Counted from the stretch's first letter, positions 7,818 through 16,431 are shown. The stretch: 24,384 nucleotides of DNA from JAXFQS01 sp034178815 (GCA_034178815.1 JAXFQS010000167.1:1-24384); one strand, 5' to 3'. Made by a program: numbers and translations. Notes: generated by a model not told the origin, from the sequence alone.

Positions 7818-8565
7818 CGGGGAAGCGTCGGCGCAGTTCGTAGGCGAGGACGGCGGCGGCGGAAACGACATTGAGGGAGTTCTTGGCTCCGAACATGGGG
7901 ATTCGGACGACGGCGTCGCATTGGCCGATGTCTTCGGGGGCGAGACCGAAGCGTTCGCTGCCGAGGATGATGGCGCAGGGGAGGCTCCAGGGATAGTCTG
8001 AAGGGGCAGGCGCGTCTGCGACGGTTTCGGCGGCAATGATGGCGAGTCCTTCGCTGCGGAGCGTGGCAATTGCCTCGCGCAGGGTCGGAAATCGACGCCA
8101 GGGGGTCGCGCCTTGCGTGCCGAGGGCCGCAGCGGCAACACGGGGGTCACTTTGCGGGTCGGGGGTGTAGCCGGTGAGGAGAATCTCTTTGAGGGCGAAG
8201 CACTCGGCAGTGCGGAAGATTCCGCCGACATTCATAGCCGAACGCAAACTGTCGAGCACCAGCGAGACGGGCAAGCGGACGGTGGCGGCGGGTAGCAAGG
8301 AATCGGAGTCGAGGATAGTAATGTCCGTGGGCTTTTGGTGTTTAACTTCGCGCTCAACAGGTACTAATATGTGCCAGAAATCCTCTCGTACCATTTGGGG
8401 GCGAATTAAATCGGCCAACCGTACGAGGCGCGGCAGCCCGGTTCCGCGCATCCAGGCTTGGACGGCGATGGCCTCCTGCTCGTTCCAACGGGCGTCCAAA
8501 GCCGAGAGTTTCTGGAAAGCTAGCGTCCACAGACGCTCCTCGGAAGGATGGCGTTTTTCCCCCAT
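7789..8565 (-). CDS. SpoU/TrmH-family RNA 2'-O-ribose methyltransferase
   Basis: This 258-residue protein carries the three SpoU motifs that build the trefoil-knot SAM site: NVGGIFRTAE, ILGSERFGL and IPMFGAKNSLNVVSAAAVLA. It would methylate ribose 2'-OH in tRNA or rRNA; which nucleotide cannot be told, so no symbol is given. An N-terminal region of about 100 residues precedes the catalytic domain. The ATG at 8565 (MGEKRHPSEERL) is chosen because it lies 4 bases after the HAD gene stop; the longer frame reaching 8868 is antisense of that gene. Its end overlaps the hrpB start by 29 bases. Confidence 0.9.
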   Translation of the reverse strand: MGEKRHPSEERLWTLAFQKLSALDARWNEQEAIAVQAWMRGTGLPRLVRLADLIRPQMVREDFWHILVPVEREVKHQKPTDITILDSDSLLPAATVRLPVSLVLDSLRSAMNVGGIFRTAECFALKEILLTGYTPDPQSDPRVAAAALGTQGATPWRRFPTLREAIATLRSEGLAIIAAETVADAPAPSDYPWSLPCAIILGSERFGLAPEDIGQCDAVVRIPMFGAKNSLNVVSAAAVLAYELRRRFPDAQPYAPTR

Positions 8566-8569
8566 CGCG

Positions 8570-9229
8570 CTAGACTCCGAAGGCCTTGAGTGCCTTGGGC
8601 AAATCGGCGAAGTCGTCCAAAATCGCGTCCGCCCCGAGCAACTCCTCCCGACTGCACCAGCCCGTCCGGACGGCGATGGCCTTGGCCCCAATCGCGCGCG
8701 CGGCCCGAATATCAAACGGCGTGTCACCTGCCAACGCCACGACCCGCCCCGGTGCGCGCGATTGCGCCAGACGGGCAATATCGTCGCGGTCCGCCGCTTC
8801 GCTACCGTAGGCCCCGAAGGTGAAGAAACGGTCAAGCCCGCCATGGCGCAGTTTGACCCAGGCGGCAACCTCCGAATTGCCCGTCACCAACCCAAGCGCC
8901 GCCCGCGTAGAAAGGCTTTGGAGCAGATCCGGAACACCCGGGAAAACCAAAGGCGGCTTCTTTGCCAGTTCCTCGTCGACACGCTTGCCGATGGCCGCGA
9001 AAAAGCGCACCTCCGCCTCCCTCGTAGAGGCAATCCCGCACTCCGCCGCAAGCCTCCTCAGCAGGGCAGAGTCGGTCGCCCCGACAAACGAAATGCGTTC
9101 AGGGTGGGGGTATCGCGTGCCGTAGACCTCGTCGAAAAGCGAGGCAAAGACCTTGTGCATGACCCCGGCACGCAAAAGCGTGCCGTCAATATCAAAAAGG
9201 ACTGCAGGGGAAGACTCGACGGGAGACAT
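8570..9229 (-). CDS. HAD-superfamily hydrolase, phosphoglycolate phosphatase-like
   Basis: This 219-residue protein has HAD motif I FDIDGTLL with the nucleophilic Asp near residue 13, motif II in VTGNSE, and motif III/IV in LAGDTPFDIRAARAIGA. The helical cap between motifs I and II fits subclass IA phosphatases such as phosphoglycolate phosphatase or beta-phosphoglucomutase; the lack of a mutase-type substrate loop favours a phosphatase. The substrate is not readable. It starts 6 bases after the YmdB-type gene and its stop lies 4 bases before the SpoU gene start, so all three are very likely co-translated. Confidence 0.85.
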   Translation of the reverse strand: MSPVESSPAVLFDIDGTLLRAGVMHKVFASLFDEVYGTRYPHPERISFVGATDSALLRRLAAECGIASTREAEVRFFAAIGKRVDEELAKKPPLVFPGVPDLLQSLSTRAALGLVTGNSEVAAWVKLRHGGLDRFFTFGAYGSEAADRDDIARLAQSRAPGRVVALAGDTPFDIRAARAIGAKAIAVRTGWCSREELLGADAILDDFADLPKALKAFGV

Positions 9230-9235
9230 CGGGCA

Positions 9236-10015
9236 TCAATTCGGAAGAGACCACCGGACAGGCGAAATCGAGAGCGGCTTGCGCGTCTGGTTGTCCAACA
9301 CCAAAAGCGCTGCGTCCAACCGAGTCGGGCCCGAAGCCACCTCGAATCGAGACGGCATCCCCGTGAGAAACTTCTTGAGAACTGGGTCAATCTCACGCCC
9401 GATCACAGAGTGCGAAGGACCAGTCATCCCCACATCCGATATGTAAGCCGTGCCCCCGGGAAGCAACTGCGCGTCATTGGTTTGCACATGCGTATGCGTC
9501 CCGAAAAGAGCCGCAACCCGACCGTCCAGATAGTGCCCCAAGGCAATCTTCTCGCTTGTGGCTTCGGCGTGAATGTCGACAATAATAGGGATGTTTGCCG
9601 GGAGCGACTTCAACGCCTGATCGGCGGCCCGGAAAGGGCAGTCGCACGGATTCATAAAGACCCGGCCTAGGAGCGAAATGATGCCAATGTCGCCATAGTT
9701 CGTGTGTATGACCGCAGTACCGTTACCCGGTGTCCCAGGCGGGAGATTGGCCGGCCGGATGATACGCTTGTCGCTGCCGGCTAGAGGAGCAAACTCCTTT
9801 TGCCCCCATACATGGTCGCCCAAAGTGATGGCATCCGCGCCGGCGTCGAAAAGTTCCTGTGCAAGGGGAAGGGTAATGCCATTCCCCGCCGCGGCATTCT
9901 CCGCATTGGCGATGACGGTATGCACCTCGCCGCTGGATTTGAGGCGGGGAACGAGTTGCTTGAAGATGTTTCTGCCGGGTGATCCGACGATATCGCCCAC
10001 GAGTAGGATGTTCAT
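9236..10015 (-). CDS. ymdB: YmdB-type metallophosphoesterase
   Basis: This 259-residue protein matches the TIGR00282/YmdB family throughout. The metal and catalytic motifs are GDIVG at 7-11, NAENAA near 38-43, GDHVW, IVDIHAEATSEK and GTHTHVQT. Bacillus YmdB hydrolyses 2',3'-cyclic nucleotides and affects RNA turnover and biofilm decisions; that activity is family knowledge and not tested here. No signal peptide is seen, so it is cytoplasmic. It sits 5 bases after the pseudouridine synthase gene, within a stretch rich in RNA-acting enzymes (RluA, SpoU, HrpB, RlmI-like, TadA). Confidence 0.92.
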   Translation of the reverse strand: MNILLVGDIVGSPGRNIFKQLVPRLKSSGEVHTVIANAENAAAGNGITLPLAQELFDAGADAITLGDHVWGQKEFAPLAGSDKRIIRPANLPPGTPGNGTAVIHTNYGDIGIISLLGRVFMNPCDCPFRAADQALKSLPANIPIIVDIHAEATSEKIALGHYLDGRVAALFGTHTHVQTNDAQLLPGGTAYISDVGMTGPSHSVIGREIDPVLKKFLTGMPSRFEVASGPTRLDAALLVLDNQTRKPLSISPVRWSLPN

Positions 10016-10020
10016 AGGAA

Positions 10021-10899
10021 TCAGCGTCCGAGGCCAAAGAGTTTGAGGGTTCTTCTGAAGTCTGCGGGGAGGGGACTGTGAGCTTTGAGTTGCTTGCCCG
10101 GGTGGGTTGGATGGGGCATTTCGATTTCCACGGAGTGGAGCATTTGTCGGGCGATGGAGATGATTCTCGGGTCCTTGGCGTGCTTGAGTCCGTACTCGTG
10201 ATCGCCGAGGACTGGGTGTCTGATGCCGGCGAGGTGCTTGCGAATCTGGTGGGTGCGTCCGGTCTCTATCCGGAGGCGGAGGAAGGTAATGTCGTTGTTG
10301 GCGGCGAGGACGCGCAGGTGGGTGACGGCGCGTTGTTGTTCGAGATCTTCGGCTATCGTGGAGGGACGAAATTCCATACGGCCTGCGGCGATGGCGTTAT
10401 AGACCTTTAGGACTTGGCGGGTTTTGAAGATAGCGACGGCGGCGTTGAAGGCGTCGGGGCTTTTGGCGCAGAGGATGCAGCCCGAGGTGTCGCGGTCGAG
10501 GCGGTGGACGGCGCGGAGTTCTTGGAGGCCGGTTTGAATGCGCAGGGCATCTTCTAGGCTGTCTTTCCCGACGGAGAGGAGTCCGGCTGGTTTGTCGGCG
10601 AAGAGGTAGTCGGAATCTTCCGCGAGGATGCGTACATGGCGCTGTTCGTAAGGGGTCTTTTTGTCTTCGTAGGGTGGAAATTCGACGGTGTCGCCGGGGG
10701 TTAGTCGGTGGTTGGCAATCCAGACGAGTTTACGGTTGACCCATATTACGCGTTCGTCGACGAGGGCTTTAGCCTTCCGGTTGGAGATACCGAGTTTGGC
10801 GACGAGGAAGTCTTGCAGGGTGGCTCCGGCGAGGGCTCTCGGGACGATGTGTGCGGCGCGGTTTGGGGGACGCCTGGGGCGGCTGTTTCGGGGGGTCAT
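10021..10899 (-). CDS. RluA-family pseudouridine synthase
   Basis: This 292-residue protein has an N-terminal S4-like RNA-binding domain (about residues 25-75) and the RluA catalytic domain with HRLDRDTSG, where Asp135 is the expected nucleophile. RTHQIRKHLAGIRHPVLGDHEYG completes the family signature in the C-terminal half. It isomerises uridine in rRNA or tRNA; RluC/RluD-type targets are plausible but unproven. The ATG at 10899 is preferred because it forms an ATGA overlap with the NUDIX gene stop; a TTG two codons earlier is the only alternative nearby. The first 15 residues are Arg/Pro-rich, as often in this family. Confidence 0.92.
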   Translation of the reverse strand: MTPRNSRPRRPPNRAAHIVPRALAGATLQDFLVAKLGISNRKAKALVDERVIWVNRKLVWIANHRLTPGDTVEFPPYEDKKTPYEQRHVRILAEDSDYLFADKPAGLLSVGKDSLEDALRIQTGLQELRAVHRLDRDTSGCILCAKSPDAFNAAVAIFKTRQVLKVYNAIAAGRMEFRPSTIAEDLEQQRAVTHLRVLAANNDITFLRLRIETGRTHQIRKHLAGIRHPVLGDHEYGLKHAKDPRIISIARQMLHSVEIEMPHPTHPGKQLKAHSPLPADFRRTLKLFGLGR

Positions 10900-11333
10900 A
10901 GCCAATCTTCTCCGTAGGTAGCGAAAGGTGGGGGCTTAGGGGTGCGGAGCCACGCGAGGGTCTCTTTGGGGAGCAGGTTGACCTCTTCGAGGCGGTCGAG
11001 TGCAACCCAGGAGAAGTGCAACCAATCTTCGCAGGCGGCGGGTGTCAAGGTCTGGGGGGACAAGGTGGGCACCTTTATTTTGAATAGTAGGTTGATTTCG
11101 GTATGGAAGGTGCCTGCCTGTCGAAAGGCATGCTCGTTGCAACCAAGGAAGGCTTCGACAGTGGCATCGTGGCCGAGTTCCTCCTTGATTTCGCGCACAA
11201 GTGCATCGGCGGCCTTTTCGCGGGCTTCGACATGTCCACCGGGGAGATAGGCGAAACTGCGGTCTTTGGGGTGGCAGAGAAGGATTTTGCCGTCGCGTAT
11301 CAGGACGCCTCGGGCGATGACTTCGTGGCTCAT
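10896..11333 (-). CDS. NUDIX hydrolase
   Basis: This 145-residue protein has a complete NUDIX box: G33, E39, then REIKEELG at 47-54, matching Gx5Ex7REUxEExGU. Such enzymes cleave nucleoside diphosphates linked to another group; the substrate cannot be read. The N-terminal strand pattern (VIARGVLIRDGKILLC) fits the fold. The ATG at 11333 overlaps the folC stop as ATGA, so the longer upstream frame in folC antisense phase is rejected. The stop also overlaps the next gene as ATGA, tying three genes together. A link to folate is possible because some NUDIX enzymes act on dihydroneopterin triphosphate, but that is only suggested by position beside folC. Confidence 0.9.
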   Translation of the reverse strand: MSHEVIARGVLIRDGKILLCHPKDRSFAYLPGGHVEAREKAADALVREIKEELGHDATVEAFLGCNEHAFRQAGTFHTEINLLFKIKVPTLSPQTLTPAACEDWLHFSWVALDRLEEVNLLPKETLAWLRTPKPPPFATYGEDWL

Positions 11334-12646
11334 AGGGTTTTCATCCGTTCGTTGGGGTCGATTCGTCCGGATTGCGGATAGGGATAGGTTCCCGTCACTT
11401 GCAACAGTTCGCCCGCGAGGAAGATGGACCCGGCCACGACTAGGAGCCCGTTGTTGAGTTCTGCCCAAGTGCGCGCTAGGTCAAGCGCCGCGGGAAGGGT
11501 GTCGATGGCCTGCGACGGAATCCTCCTGAAATGGGCGCAGAGCGCCTGGGGGGAAATCGAGCGGGGATTGCGCACGGGCACCGTCCAGACGCGGTCGATC
11601 GCCGGCTCGATTGTCCGCACGGATTCGGAGACATCCTTGTCGGCGCACATTCCCGTGATGAGCCCAATCGGGCCTCGGAACTGTTGCTGGTGCAGCGATT
11701 CGCGCAGTGCCGCCATACCGTCCGGGTTGTGGGCGGAGTCCAGAATCATTGGCGGCTCTTCTTCAATCAACTGATAGCGTGCCGGCCAGACTACCGTCCG
11801 CAGCGATTCAGCATAGGCCGAGTCTGGAAGTTCCAGTCCGGAAAACTTGAGTGCGGCAAAAGCCGTTGCTATGTTCTGCAACTGGTACGAACCGCCAAGT
11901 CGGCACTGGACGCGGGGCAAATCGCCGTCGGGAAAACTCACCTTGACTAGTTGCCCATAGAGATAGCGGCGCGAAGATTCAACCGTCACATACGCCTCTG
12001 CCTGAACCAGACGGCTTCCGCACGAACGAGCCGTTTCCTCTAGGACGGCGAGTGCTTCGGGAGGCTGCGGTGCCGTTACAACCGGGCGATTTTCCTTGAT
12101 GATGCCGGCTTTTTCGCGCGCAATCTCTGCCAGCGAGGAGCCCAGAATGGAGCAATGGTCGAGCGCAATGTGCGTGATGACCGACACGAGCGGCGTGACC
12201 ACATTGGTGGCGTCTAGTCGTCCGCCAAGCCCTGTTTCCAGCACGACCAGTTTGATGCCCGCTCGCCTGAAAGCAAGGAATGCCGCAACCGTCAGGATTT
12301 CGAAGTAGGAGAGTTTTTCCGCTCCAGGCGCACGGTCGGCTAGTTCGAGGCAGGCGACCAGTTCGGAATCGGCAATCGGTTCCCCATTGAGCAAGATCCG
12401 CTCGTTGACCTGAAGCAGGTGCGGAGAGGTGTAGCGCCCGACCGGATACCCTGCAACACGGAACGCCGTTTCACAAATCGCAGCCACCGACCCCTTTCCG
12501 TTGGTACCCGCAATGTGAAGCGCGGCAAGTTCCAGGTGCGGATTCCCCACAGCTTGGAGTGCCGCCAGAATGCGGTCGAGACCAAGTTCAATTCCCGCCT
12601 TCGCGTGGCGGTCGAGAATAGTGGAAATGGAGTCTAACTGGTCCAT
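11330..12646 (-). CDS. folC: Folylpolyglutamate synthase / dihydrofolate synthase
   Basis: This 438-residue Mur-ligase-family protein carries the ATP loop GTNGKGS at 47-53, SPHLLQVNERI, the metal/ATP region VLETGLGGRLDATNVV, ITHIALDHCSILG and the C-terminal-domain motif LDSAHNPDGMAAL. It adds glutamate to dihydropteroate or to folates in the cytoplasm; many bacteria use one enzyme for both, and its length fits. Its start lies 13 bases inside the upstream RlmI-like gene, and its stop forms an ATGA overlap with the NUDIX gene. It uses glutamate, the product of gdhA elsewhere in the window, but no shared control is visible. Confidence 0.95.
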   Translation of the reverse strand: MDQLDSISTILDRHAKAGIELGLDRILAALQAVGNPHLELAALHIAGTNGKGSVAAICETAFRVAGYPVGRYTSPHLLQVNERILLNGEPIADSELVACLELADRAPGAEKLSYFEILTVAAFLAFRRAGIKLVVLETGLGGRLDATNVVTPLVSVITHIALDHCSILGSSLAEIAREKAGIIKENRPVVTAPQPPEALAVLEETARSCGSRLVQAEAYVTVESSRRYLYGQLVKVSFPDGDLPRVQCRLGGSYQLQNIATAFAALKFSGLELPDSAYAESLRTVVWPARYQLIEEEPPMILDSAHNPDGMAALRESLHQQQFRGPIGLITGMCADKDVSESVRTIEPAIDRVWTVPVRNPRSISPQALCAHFRRIPSQAIDTLPAALDLARTWAELNNGLLVVAGSIFLAGELLQVTGTYPYPQSGRIDPNERMKTL

Positions 12647-13488
12647 CGGGCAAAAACTCCGCTCGGCAGCGCAAAGGCGCGTCCCGTGCCGTCGTCAAGA
12701 AGCATCTCTCCCGTCTCAATCCGCCCCTTGAGCGTGTTGGTTGCTTGGGCCAGGATGTTGCCCAGAACGATGGGCGTGTAGCCCGGCGTGTGAGCGGAGA
12801 GAAGGATGAAAAGAGGGTGGTCGCTGAGCAGTTTGCGGCAGAACTCAAGCGTATCGGGCAAGTCGGCTTCAATCTTATACATCTCGCCGTTTTGCCCGCG
12901 TCCAAAGGTCGGTGGGTCAAGAATAATCGCATCGTAATGGCGGCCTCTGCGGAGTTCGCGGGCAAGAAACTTGTGTGCGTCGTCGGTAATCCAGCGAATC
13001 GGATGGGCGGCCAGTTCGTTGAGCGCGGCATTCTCCCGGGCCCATTGAACCATACCCCTTGAGGCGTCTAAGTGGCAAACGCTTGCCCCAGCCAGTGCCG
13101 CCGCCAGAGTCGATCCGCCCGAGTAGGCGAACAGGTTCAACACTTCGATTGGCCGCGCGTAGCGGGAAGCCGCCGACTGGATTGTTTTCTGAATCCACCG
13201 CCACTGGGCCCGTTGCTCCGGAAATATGCCCAGATGCCCGAAGTCAGTCCCGGAGAGTTGGAAGCGGATGCCCGCCGCGTTGATGAGCCAACGCTTCGGC
13301 AGGTTGCCGCGCCCTTGCCAATGGTTACCCTCCTTGCGGTCGAAAACCGCATCGGCCCGGTTCCATAGTTCCGGGTGCTGGGGGCGCCAAATGGCCTGGG
13401 CGCAAGGGCGCGCAAGAATGCAGTCGCCAAATTGTTCGAGTTTGCGCCCGTCGCCGCTGTCGAGAAGGCGGTAGGTGTCCGGAGTCAT
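12634..13488 (-). CDS. Class I SAM-dependent rRNA methyltransferase, RlmI-like
   Basis: This 284-residue protein has the SAM-binding motif I VLNLFAYSGGSTLAAA, an acidic motif CHLDASRGMVQWARENA and the DPPTFGRG motif expected of RlmI/RlmK-type (COG1092) enzymes that methylate rRNA bases. It is shorter than RlmI (about 396) because the N-terminal PUA domain is missing or replaced by a short beta region. The start at 13488 (MTPDTYRLLD) has GAGGA about 11 bases upstream and lies 8 bases after the proA stop; an ATG at 13515 would overlap proA by 20 bases and is also possible. The exact rRNA target cannot be stated. Confidence 0.85.
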   Translation of the reverse strand: MTPDTYRLLDSGDGRKLEQFGDCILARPCAQAIWRPQHPELWNRADAVFDRKEGNHWQGRGNLPKRWLINAAGIRFQLSGTDFGHLGIFPEQRAQWRWIQKTIQSAASRYARPIEVLNLFAYSGGSTLAAALAGASVCHLDASRGMVQWARENAALNELAAHPIRWITDDAHKFLARELRRGRHYDAIILDPPTFGRGQNGEMYKIEADLPDTLEFCRKLLSDHPLFILLSAHTPGYTPIVLGNILAQATNTLKGRIETGEMLLDDGTGRAFALPSGVFARWTS

Positions 13489-13495
13489 GCTGCGT

Positions 13496-15277
13496 TCATC
13501 CTCGAATCTGTCCATTGCCGGTGACGATGTATTTGTAGCTGGTCAACTCCTCTAGCCCCATCGGTCCGCGGGCGTGCAACTTATCGGTGCTGATTCCCAT
13601 TTCCGCGCCCATGCCGAACTCGCCGCCATCGTTGAAACGGGTGGAACAGTTCTCGAAAACCGCCGAAGAATCGACTTGTGCAAGAAAGCGCTTGGCGTTC
13701 GCAGGCGTTTGCGTTAGAATGGCGTCCGAGTGGTGCGAGCCGTAGGTGTTGATGTGCTTGATGGCCTGATCAAGATCGTCGACAGCGAGGATGTTGACCT
13801 CTTGGGACAGATACTCCTTGCCGTAATCTGACGGAGCAAGCGGAATCGCCTGTTCGAAATAGGGGGCGCAAGTCGTATCGGCGTGCACAACCACTTGATG
13901 CTTCGCCAGCCGTTTGGCCAGTTTGGGGAGCAACTGCTTGACCTTGTCCTTGTGAATCAGAAGACATTCAGCCGCATTGCAAGCGCTTGGTCTTTGACAT
14001 TTTGAGTTTTCGATAACCTTGAGCGCGGTGGTGACATTCGCCGTGTCGTCTACATAGACATGGCAGATGCCGTTGTAGTGCTTGAGTACCGGAATCCGCG
14101 CTTGTTCGGTAACTGCTCGGATGAGGCGCTCTCCGCCACGGGGAATCACTACATCAATCAATCCGGCGGACTGAACCAAATGCGTCACCGCCTCGTGTCC
14201 GGGGATGTTGATGAACTGGAAGGCAAACTCCGGAAGCCCAGCCTTGGTTCCCCCCTCCGCCATAGCTTGTGCTATTGCGGCGTTGCTCTCAAGACACTCC
14301 TTGCCGCCTCGGAGAATGACGGCATTCCCCGTTTTGATGCAGAGCACGCTGGCATCGGCGGTCACATTCGGGCGGGATTCATAGATAATCGCGATGACGC
14401 CGATTGGCGTACGCTTCTTGGCGATGACCATACCGTTTGGGCGCTTGCGTTTCCAGACGGTTTGCCCAACGGGGTCTTTGAGCGCGGCGACGGTGCGGAT
14501 ACCTTCAACCATAGTTTGATAGCGAGTGTCGGTGAGGGTTAAGCGGTCGATCAATGCCTCCGAAAGGCCCGCTTTTCGGGCCGCTTCGACATCTTTCTTG
14601 TTGATGGCTTGTATGGCGGCTTTGCGGATCTGGAGTTCATTTGCCATGGCCTCGAGGATGGCATTCTTTTTCCTCGTTGAGAGTGTGGCGAGCTGTCGGG
14701 ATGCTTTCTGCGCCTGCTGTGCGATGGTGCGGATCTGTTCGGCTAGTGTCATGGCGGAATTCCTTTTGCCGCATTGGCGGCGACGGTTCTGGAAGAAGGT
14801 CTGGAAGTGGTTGCGGCAGTTGGTTTCGTGGACACCGCCGAGGTATTGGGGGTGGTGGTTGAGATTGGCGTCGGCGAGAATTGAGAAGTGGCTTTGACCG
14901 CCTCGGAGGGAATCTGGGAGACCCCACACGACGCGGTCGAGTCTGGCGAGAACAAGTGCACCTGCGCACATGGGACAGGGCTCTTTGGTGACATAGGCGG
15001 TGCAGCCGCCAAGGCGCCAGTCGCCTAGTTGGGAGGAGGCTTGGTTGATGGCCAGGATTTCGGCGTGCGCGGTGGCTTGACGGAGGTGTTCGGTCTGGTT
15101 GTGGGCGATGGCTAGGATGGGAATGTTATCGGGGGATTCGTTGGGATTGTTTGGTGTTTTGACTATGATGCAGGCGGTCGGGACTTCGCCATCTTGAGCG
15201 GCGCGGTCGGCTTCGCGGAGGGCAAGCTCTATGAAATGGGCGTCGTAGGGGTGTTGGTATTGACTGGAGGGGCTCAT
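13496..15277 (-). CDS. tadA-proA: Fusion: tRNA adenosine deaminase (TadA-like) + glutamate-5-semialdehyde dehydrogenase (ProA)
   Basis: One open frame of 593 codons joins two enzymes. Residues 1-175 form a TadA-type cytidine-deaminase-fold domain with HAE at 71-73 (zinc His and catalytic Glu) and PCPMC at 100-104 (zinc Cys101, Cys104), plus the TadA-like tail FFQNRRRQ. Residues 176-593 are a full ProA of 418 residues, including QRPSAC with catalytic Cys258 (ProA numbering). TadA makes inosine-34 in tRNA-Arg; ProA reduces glutamyl-5-phosphate in proline synthesis. No stop codon separates them, yet ProA has its own ATG at 14752 with AAAGGA upstream, so fusion and free ProA may both be made. The start overlaps the upstream stop as ATGA. 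The TadA part has an insert of about ten residues (39-50). proB is not in the window. Confidence 0.9.
   Translation of the reverse strand: MSPSSQYQHPYDAHFIELALREADRAAQDGEVPTACIIVKTPNNPNESPDNIPILAIAHNQTEHLRQATAHAEILAINQASSQLGDWRLGGCTAYVTKEPCPMCAGALVLARLDRVVWGLPDSLRGGQSHFSILADANLNHHPQYLGGVHETNCRNHFQTFFQNRRRQCGKRNSAMTLAEQIRTIAQQAQKASRQLATLSTRKKNAILEAMANELQIRKAAIQAINKKDVEAARKAGLSEALIDRLTLTDTRYQTMVEGIRTVAALKDPVGQTVWKRKRPNGMVIAKKRTPIGVIAIIYESRPNVTADASVLCIKTGNAVILRGGKECLESNAAIAQAMAEGGTKAGLPEFAFQFINIPGHEAVTHLVQSAGLIDVVIPRGGERLIRAVTEQARIPVLKHYNGICHVYVDDTANVTTALKVIENSKCQRPSACNAAECLLIHKDKVKQLLPKLAKRLAKHQVVVHADTTCAPYFEQAIPLAPSDYGKEYLSQEVNILAVDDLDQAIKHINTYGSHHSDAILTQTPANAKRFLAQVDSSAVFENCSTRFNDGGEFGMGAEMGISTDKLHARGPMGLEELTSYKYIVTGNGQIRG
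14750..14766 (-). promoter_or_regulatory. Internal ribosome binding site and start of proA
   Basis: On the minus strand AAAGGA (14766-14761) lies 8 bases before an ATG at 14752-14750, which begins the usual ProA N-terminus. This decides whether ProA can be made separately from the upstream TadA domain. The signal is good by eye; use in the cell is untested. Confidence 0.6.
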
Positions 15278-16386
15278 GGCTTGGGGAGGGTGCGCAGGAG
15301 GGCAAGTGTCTGTTCGGCGGTATCGCGCCAGGTGAAGCGGGCGGCGCGTTCGAGCCCTTCTTTTTTGAACCGTTCTTGCCAGACGGGGGAGAGTATGGCT
15401 TGAATGATTGCTTTCTTCCACTCGACGGGATCGGTTGGATGGACGCGGAATATGGCGTTGGCTCCGAGTTCGATATGCGCGGGCGTGGCGGCGGCGATGA
15501 CAGGTGTGCCGCAGGCCATGGTGTATAGGATGGTGCTGGGGAATGTGGGACTGTAGGCTGGCTCAAGGAGGAGGGTGGCGGCGGAGAGGAAGGGGCGCAG
15601 GTCTTCGGCGCGTTTGAGGGTTTCGGCGCGGACGCGGCCTTCGAGGCGTCGGTCGCGGATGATGGATTCGAGTCGACGGGTGTCTTGGGGGGCGGCGAGG
15701 ATGACAAGTGGCTGGAGGTCTGTCTCTTTGCTTCTTGAGATGGCGTCGAGGAGTATATCTATGGCGTGGGGATCGTCTGGGTTGAGGGTCGCCAGAAGGT
15801 ATCGTGGGGGTAGGCAGTAGGTTCGGCGGAGGGCCTCGATTTGCCCCCCTGTCGCGGGACGGAAGGCTGAACTGTGGCCGTCTGGAATGACATGAATCTT
15901 TTGGACAATCGGGTTGGCATCTCCGGCGGCGAGGGCTTGGGCGAGGGCGTGTGTGGGGCAGATGATGGCATGGGCGCGGCGCAGGCGGCGGTTGAGGAGA
16001 ATGCGCCTGAAGGTGTTGATGCGGAAGAGGGCACGGAAGGAGCGCTCGCGTCCGTAGGGGCGGTCGTGGGTGACAATCACAATGGCGGCGTTTCCTGCCG
16101 GGGGAAGGAACTTGGGGGTTGGCGACCAAACAATGTCGGGGCGGGCTCGGCGGACGATTCTGGCTATCTCGTGCTGCCCGGCCAAGGTGTTCAGGTTGTG
16201 GTGCGCTCGGCGCAATCGACAGTGCTCTCGGCTGACATTCGGGAGGTCGGCATGGCGGGCAAAGATGACGGTCAAGTGTTCATCCGGCGCGAGCAGAGGA
16301 ATAAGCCCCTCGGTCACGCCGCGGCAGTAGCGGGCGAGGTCGGATTGCGGATTGGTCGCCGCTCGGGCGTCGAGTAGGATATGCAT
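15274..16386 (-). CDS. GT-B glycosyltransferase, family 4-like
   Basis: This 370-residue protein has the layout of a GT-B retaining glycosyltransferase: an N-terminal domain (MHILLDARAAT, ARYCRGVTEGL), a central linker with HVIPDGHSSAFRP, and a C-terminal nucleotide-sugar domain with LLATLNPDD, LLEPAYSPTFPS and MACGTPVIAA. The usual E-x7-E pair is only partly kept, so activity is likely but the sugar is unknown. No membrane segment is seen. The ATG at 16386 is chosen because homologues begin at this strand and a promoter lies 46-74 bases upstream; the ribosome binding site is weak. It is the first gene of the eleven-gene run and its stop overlaps tadA-proA as ATGA. Confidence 0.82.
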   Translation of the reverse strand: MHILLDARAATNPQSDLARYCRGVTEGLIPLLAPDEHLTVIFARHADLPNVSREHCRLRRAHHNLNTLAGQHEIARIVRRARPDIVWSPTPKFLPPAGNAAIVIVTHDRPYGRERSFRALFRINTFRRILLNRRLRRAHAIICPTHALAQALAAGDANPIVQKIHVIPDGHSSAFRPATGGQIEALRRTYCLPPRYLLATLNPDDPHAIDILLDAISRSKETDLQPLVILAAPQDTRRLESIIRDRRLEGRVRAETLKRAEDLRPFLSAATLLLEPAYSPTFPSTILYTMACGTPVIAAATPAHIELGANAIFRVHPTDPVEWKKAIIQAILSPVWQERFKKEGLERAARFTWRDTAEQTLALLRTLPKP

Positions 16387-16431
16387 GGGGCAGTTGGCGC
16401 AGTTAGAGGAAATTCCGCGCGCCGTCCGCAT

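Noticed and set aside
7818..8231. N-terminal extension of HrpB by about 138 residues
   Set aside because: The extension is Ser/Pro-rich, antisense-like sequence across the SpoU gene, and the helicase family begins at 7817 or 7805.
8174..9670. A 498-codon open frame on the plus strand
   Set aside because: It is antisense to three well-recognised genes (SpoU, HAD, YmdB-type), its product is Arg/Pro-rich without any family signature, and no ribosome binding site supports it.
15278..15421. Longer N-terminus for the TadA-ProA fusion
   Set aside because: It would overlap the glycosyltransferase gene by about 150 bases, and the ATGA overlap at 15277 is a better start.
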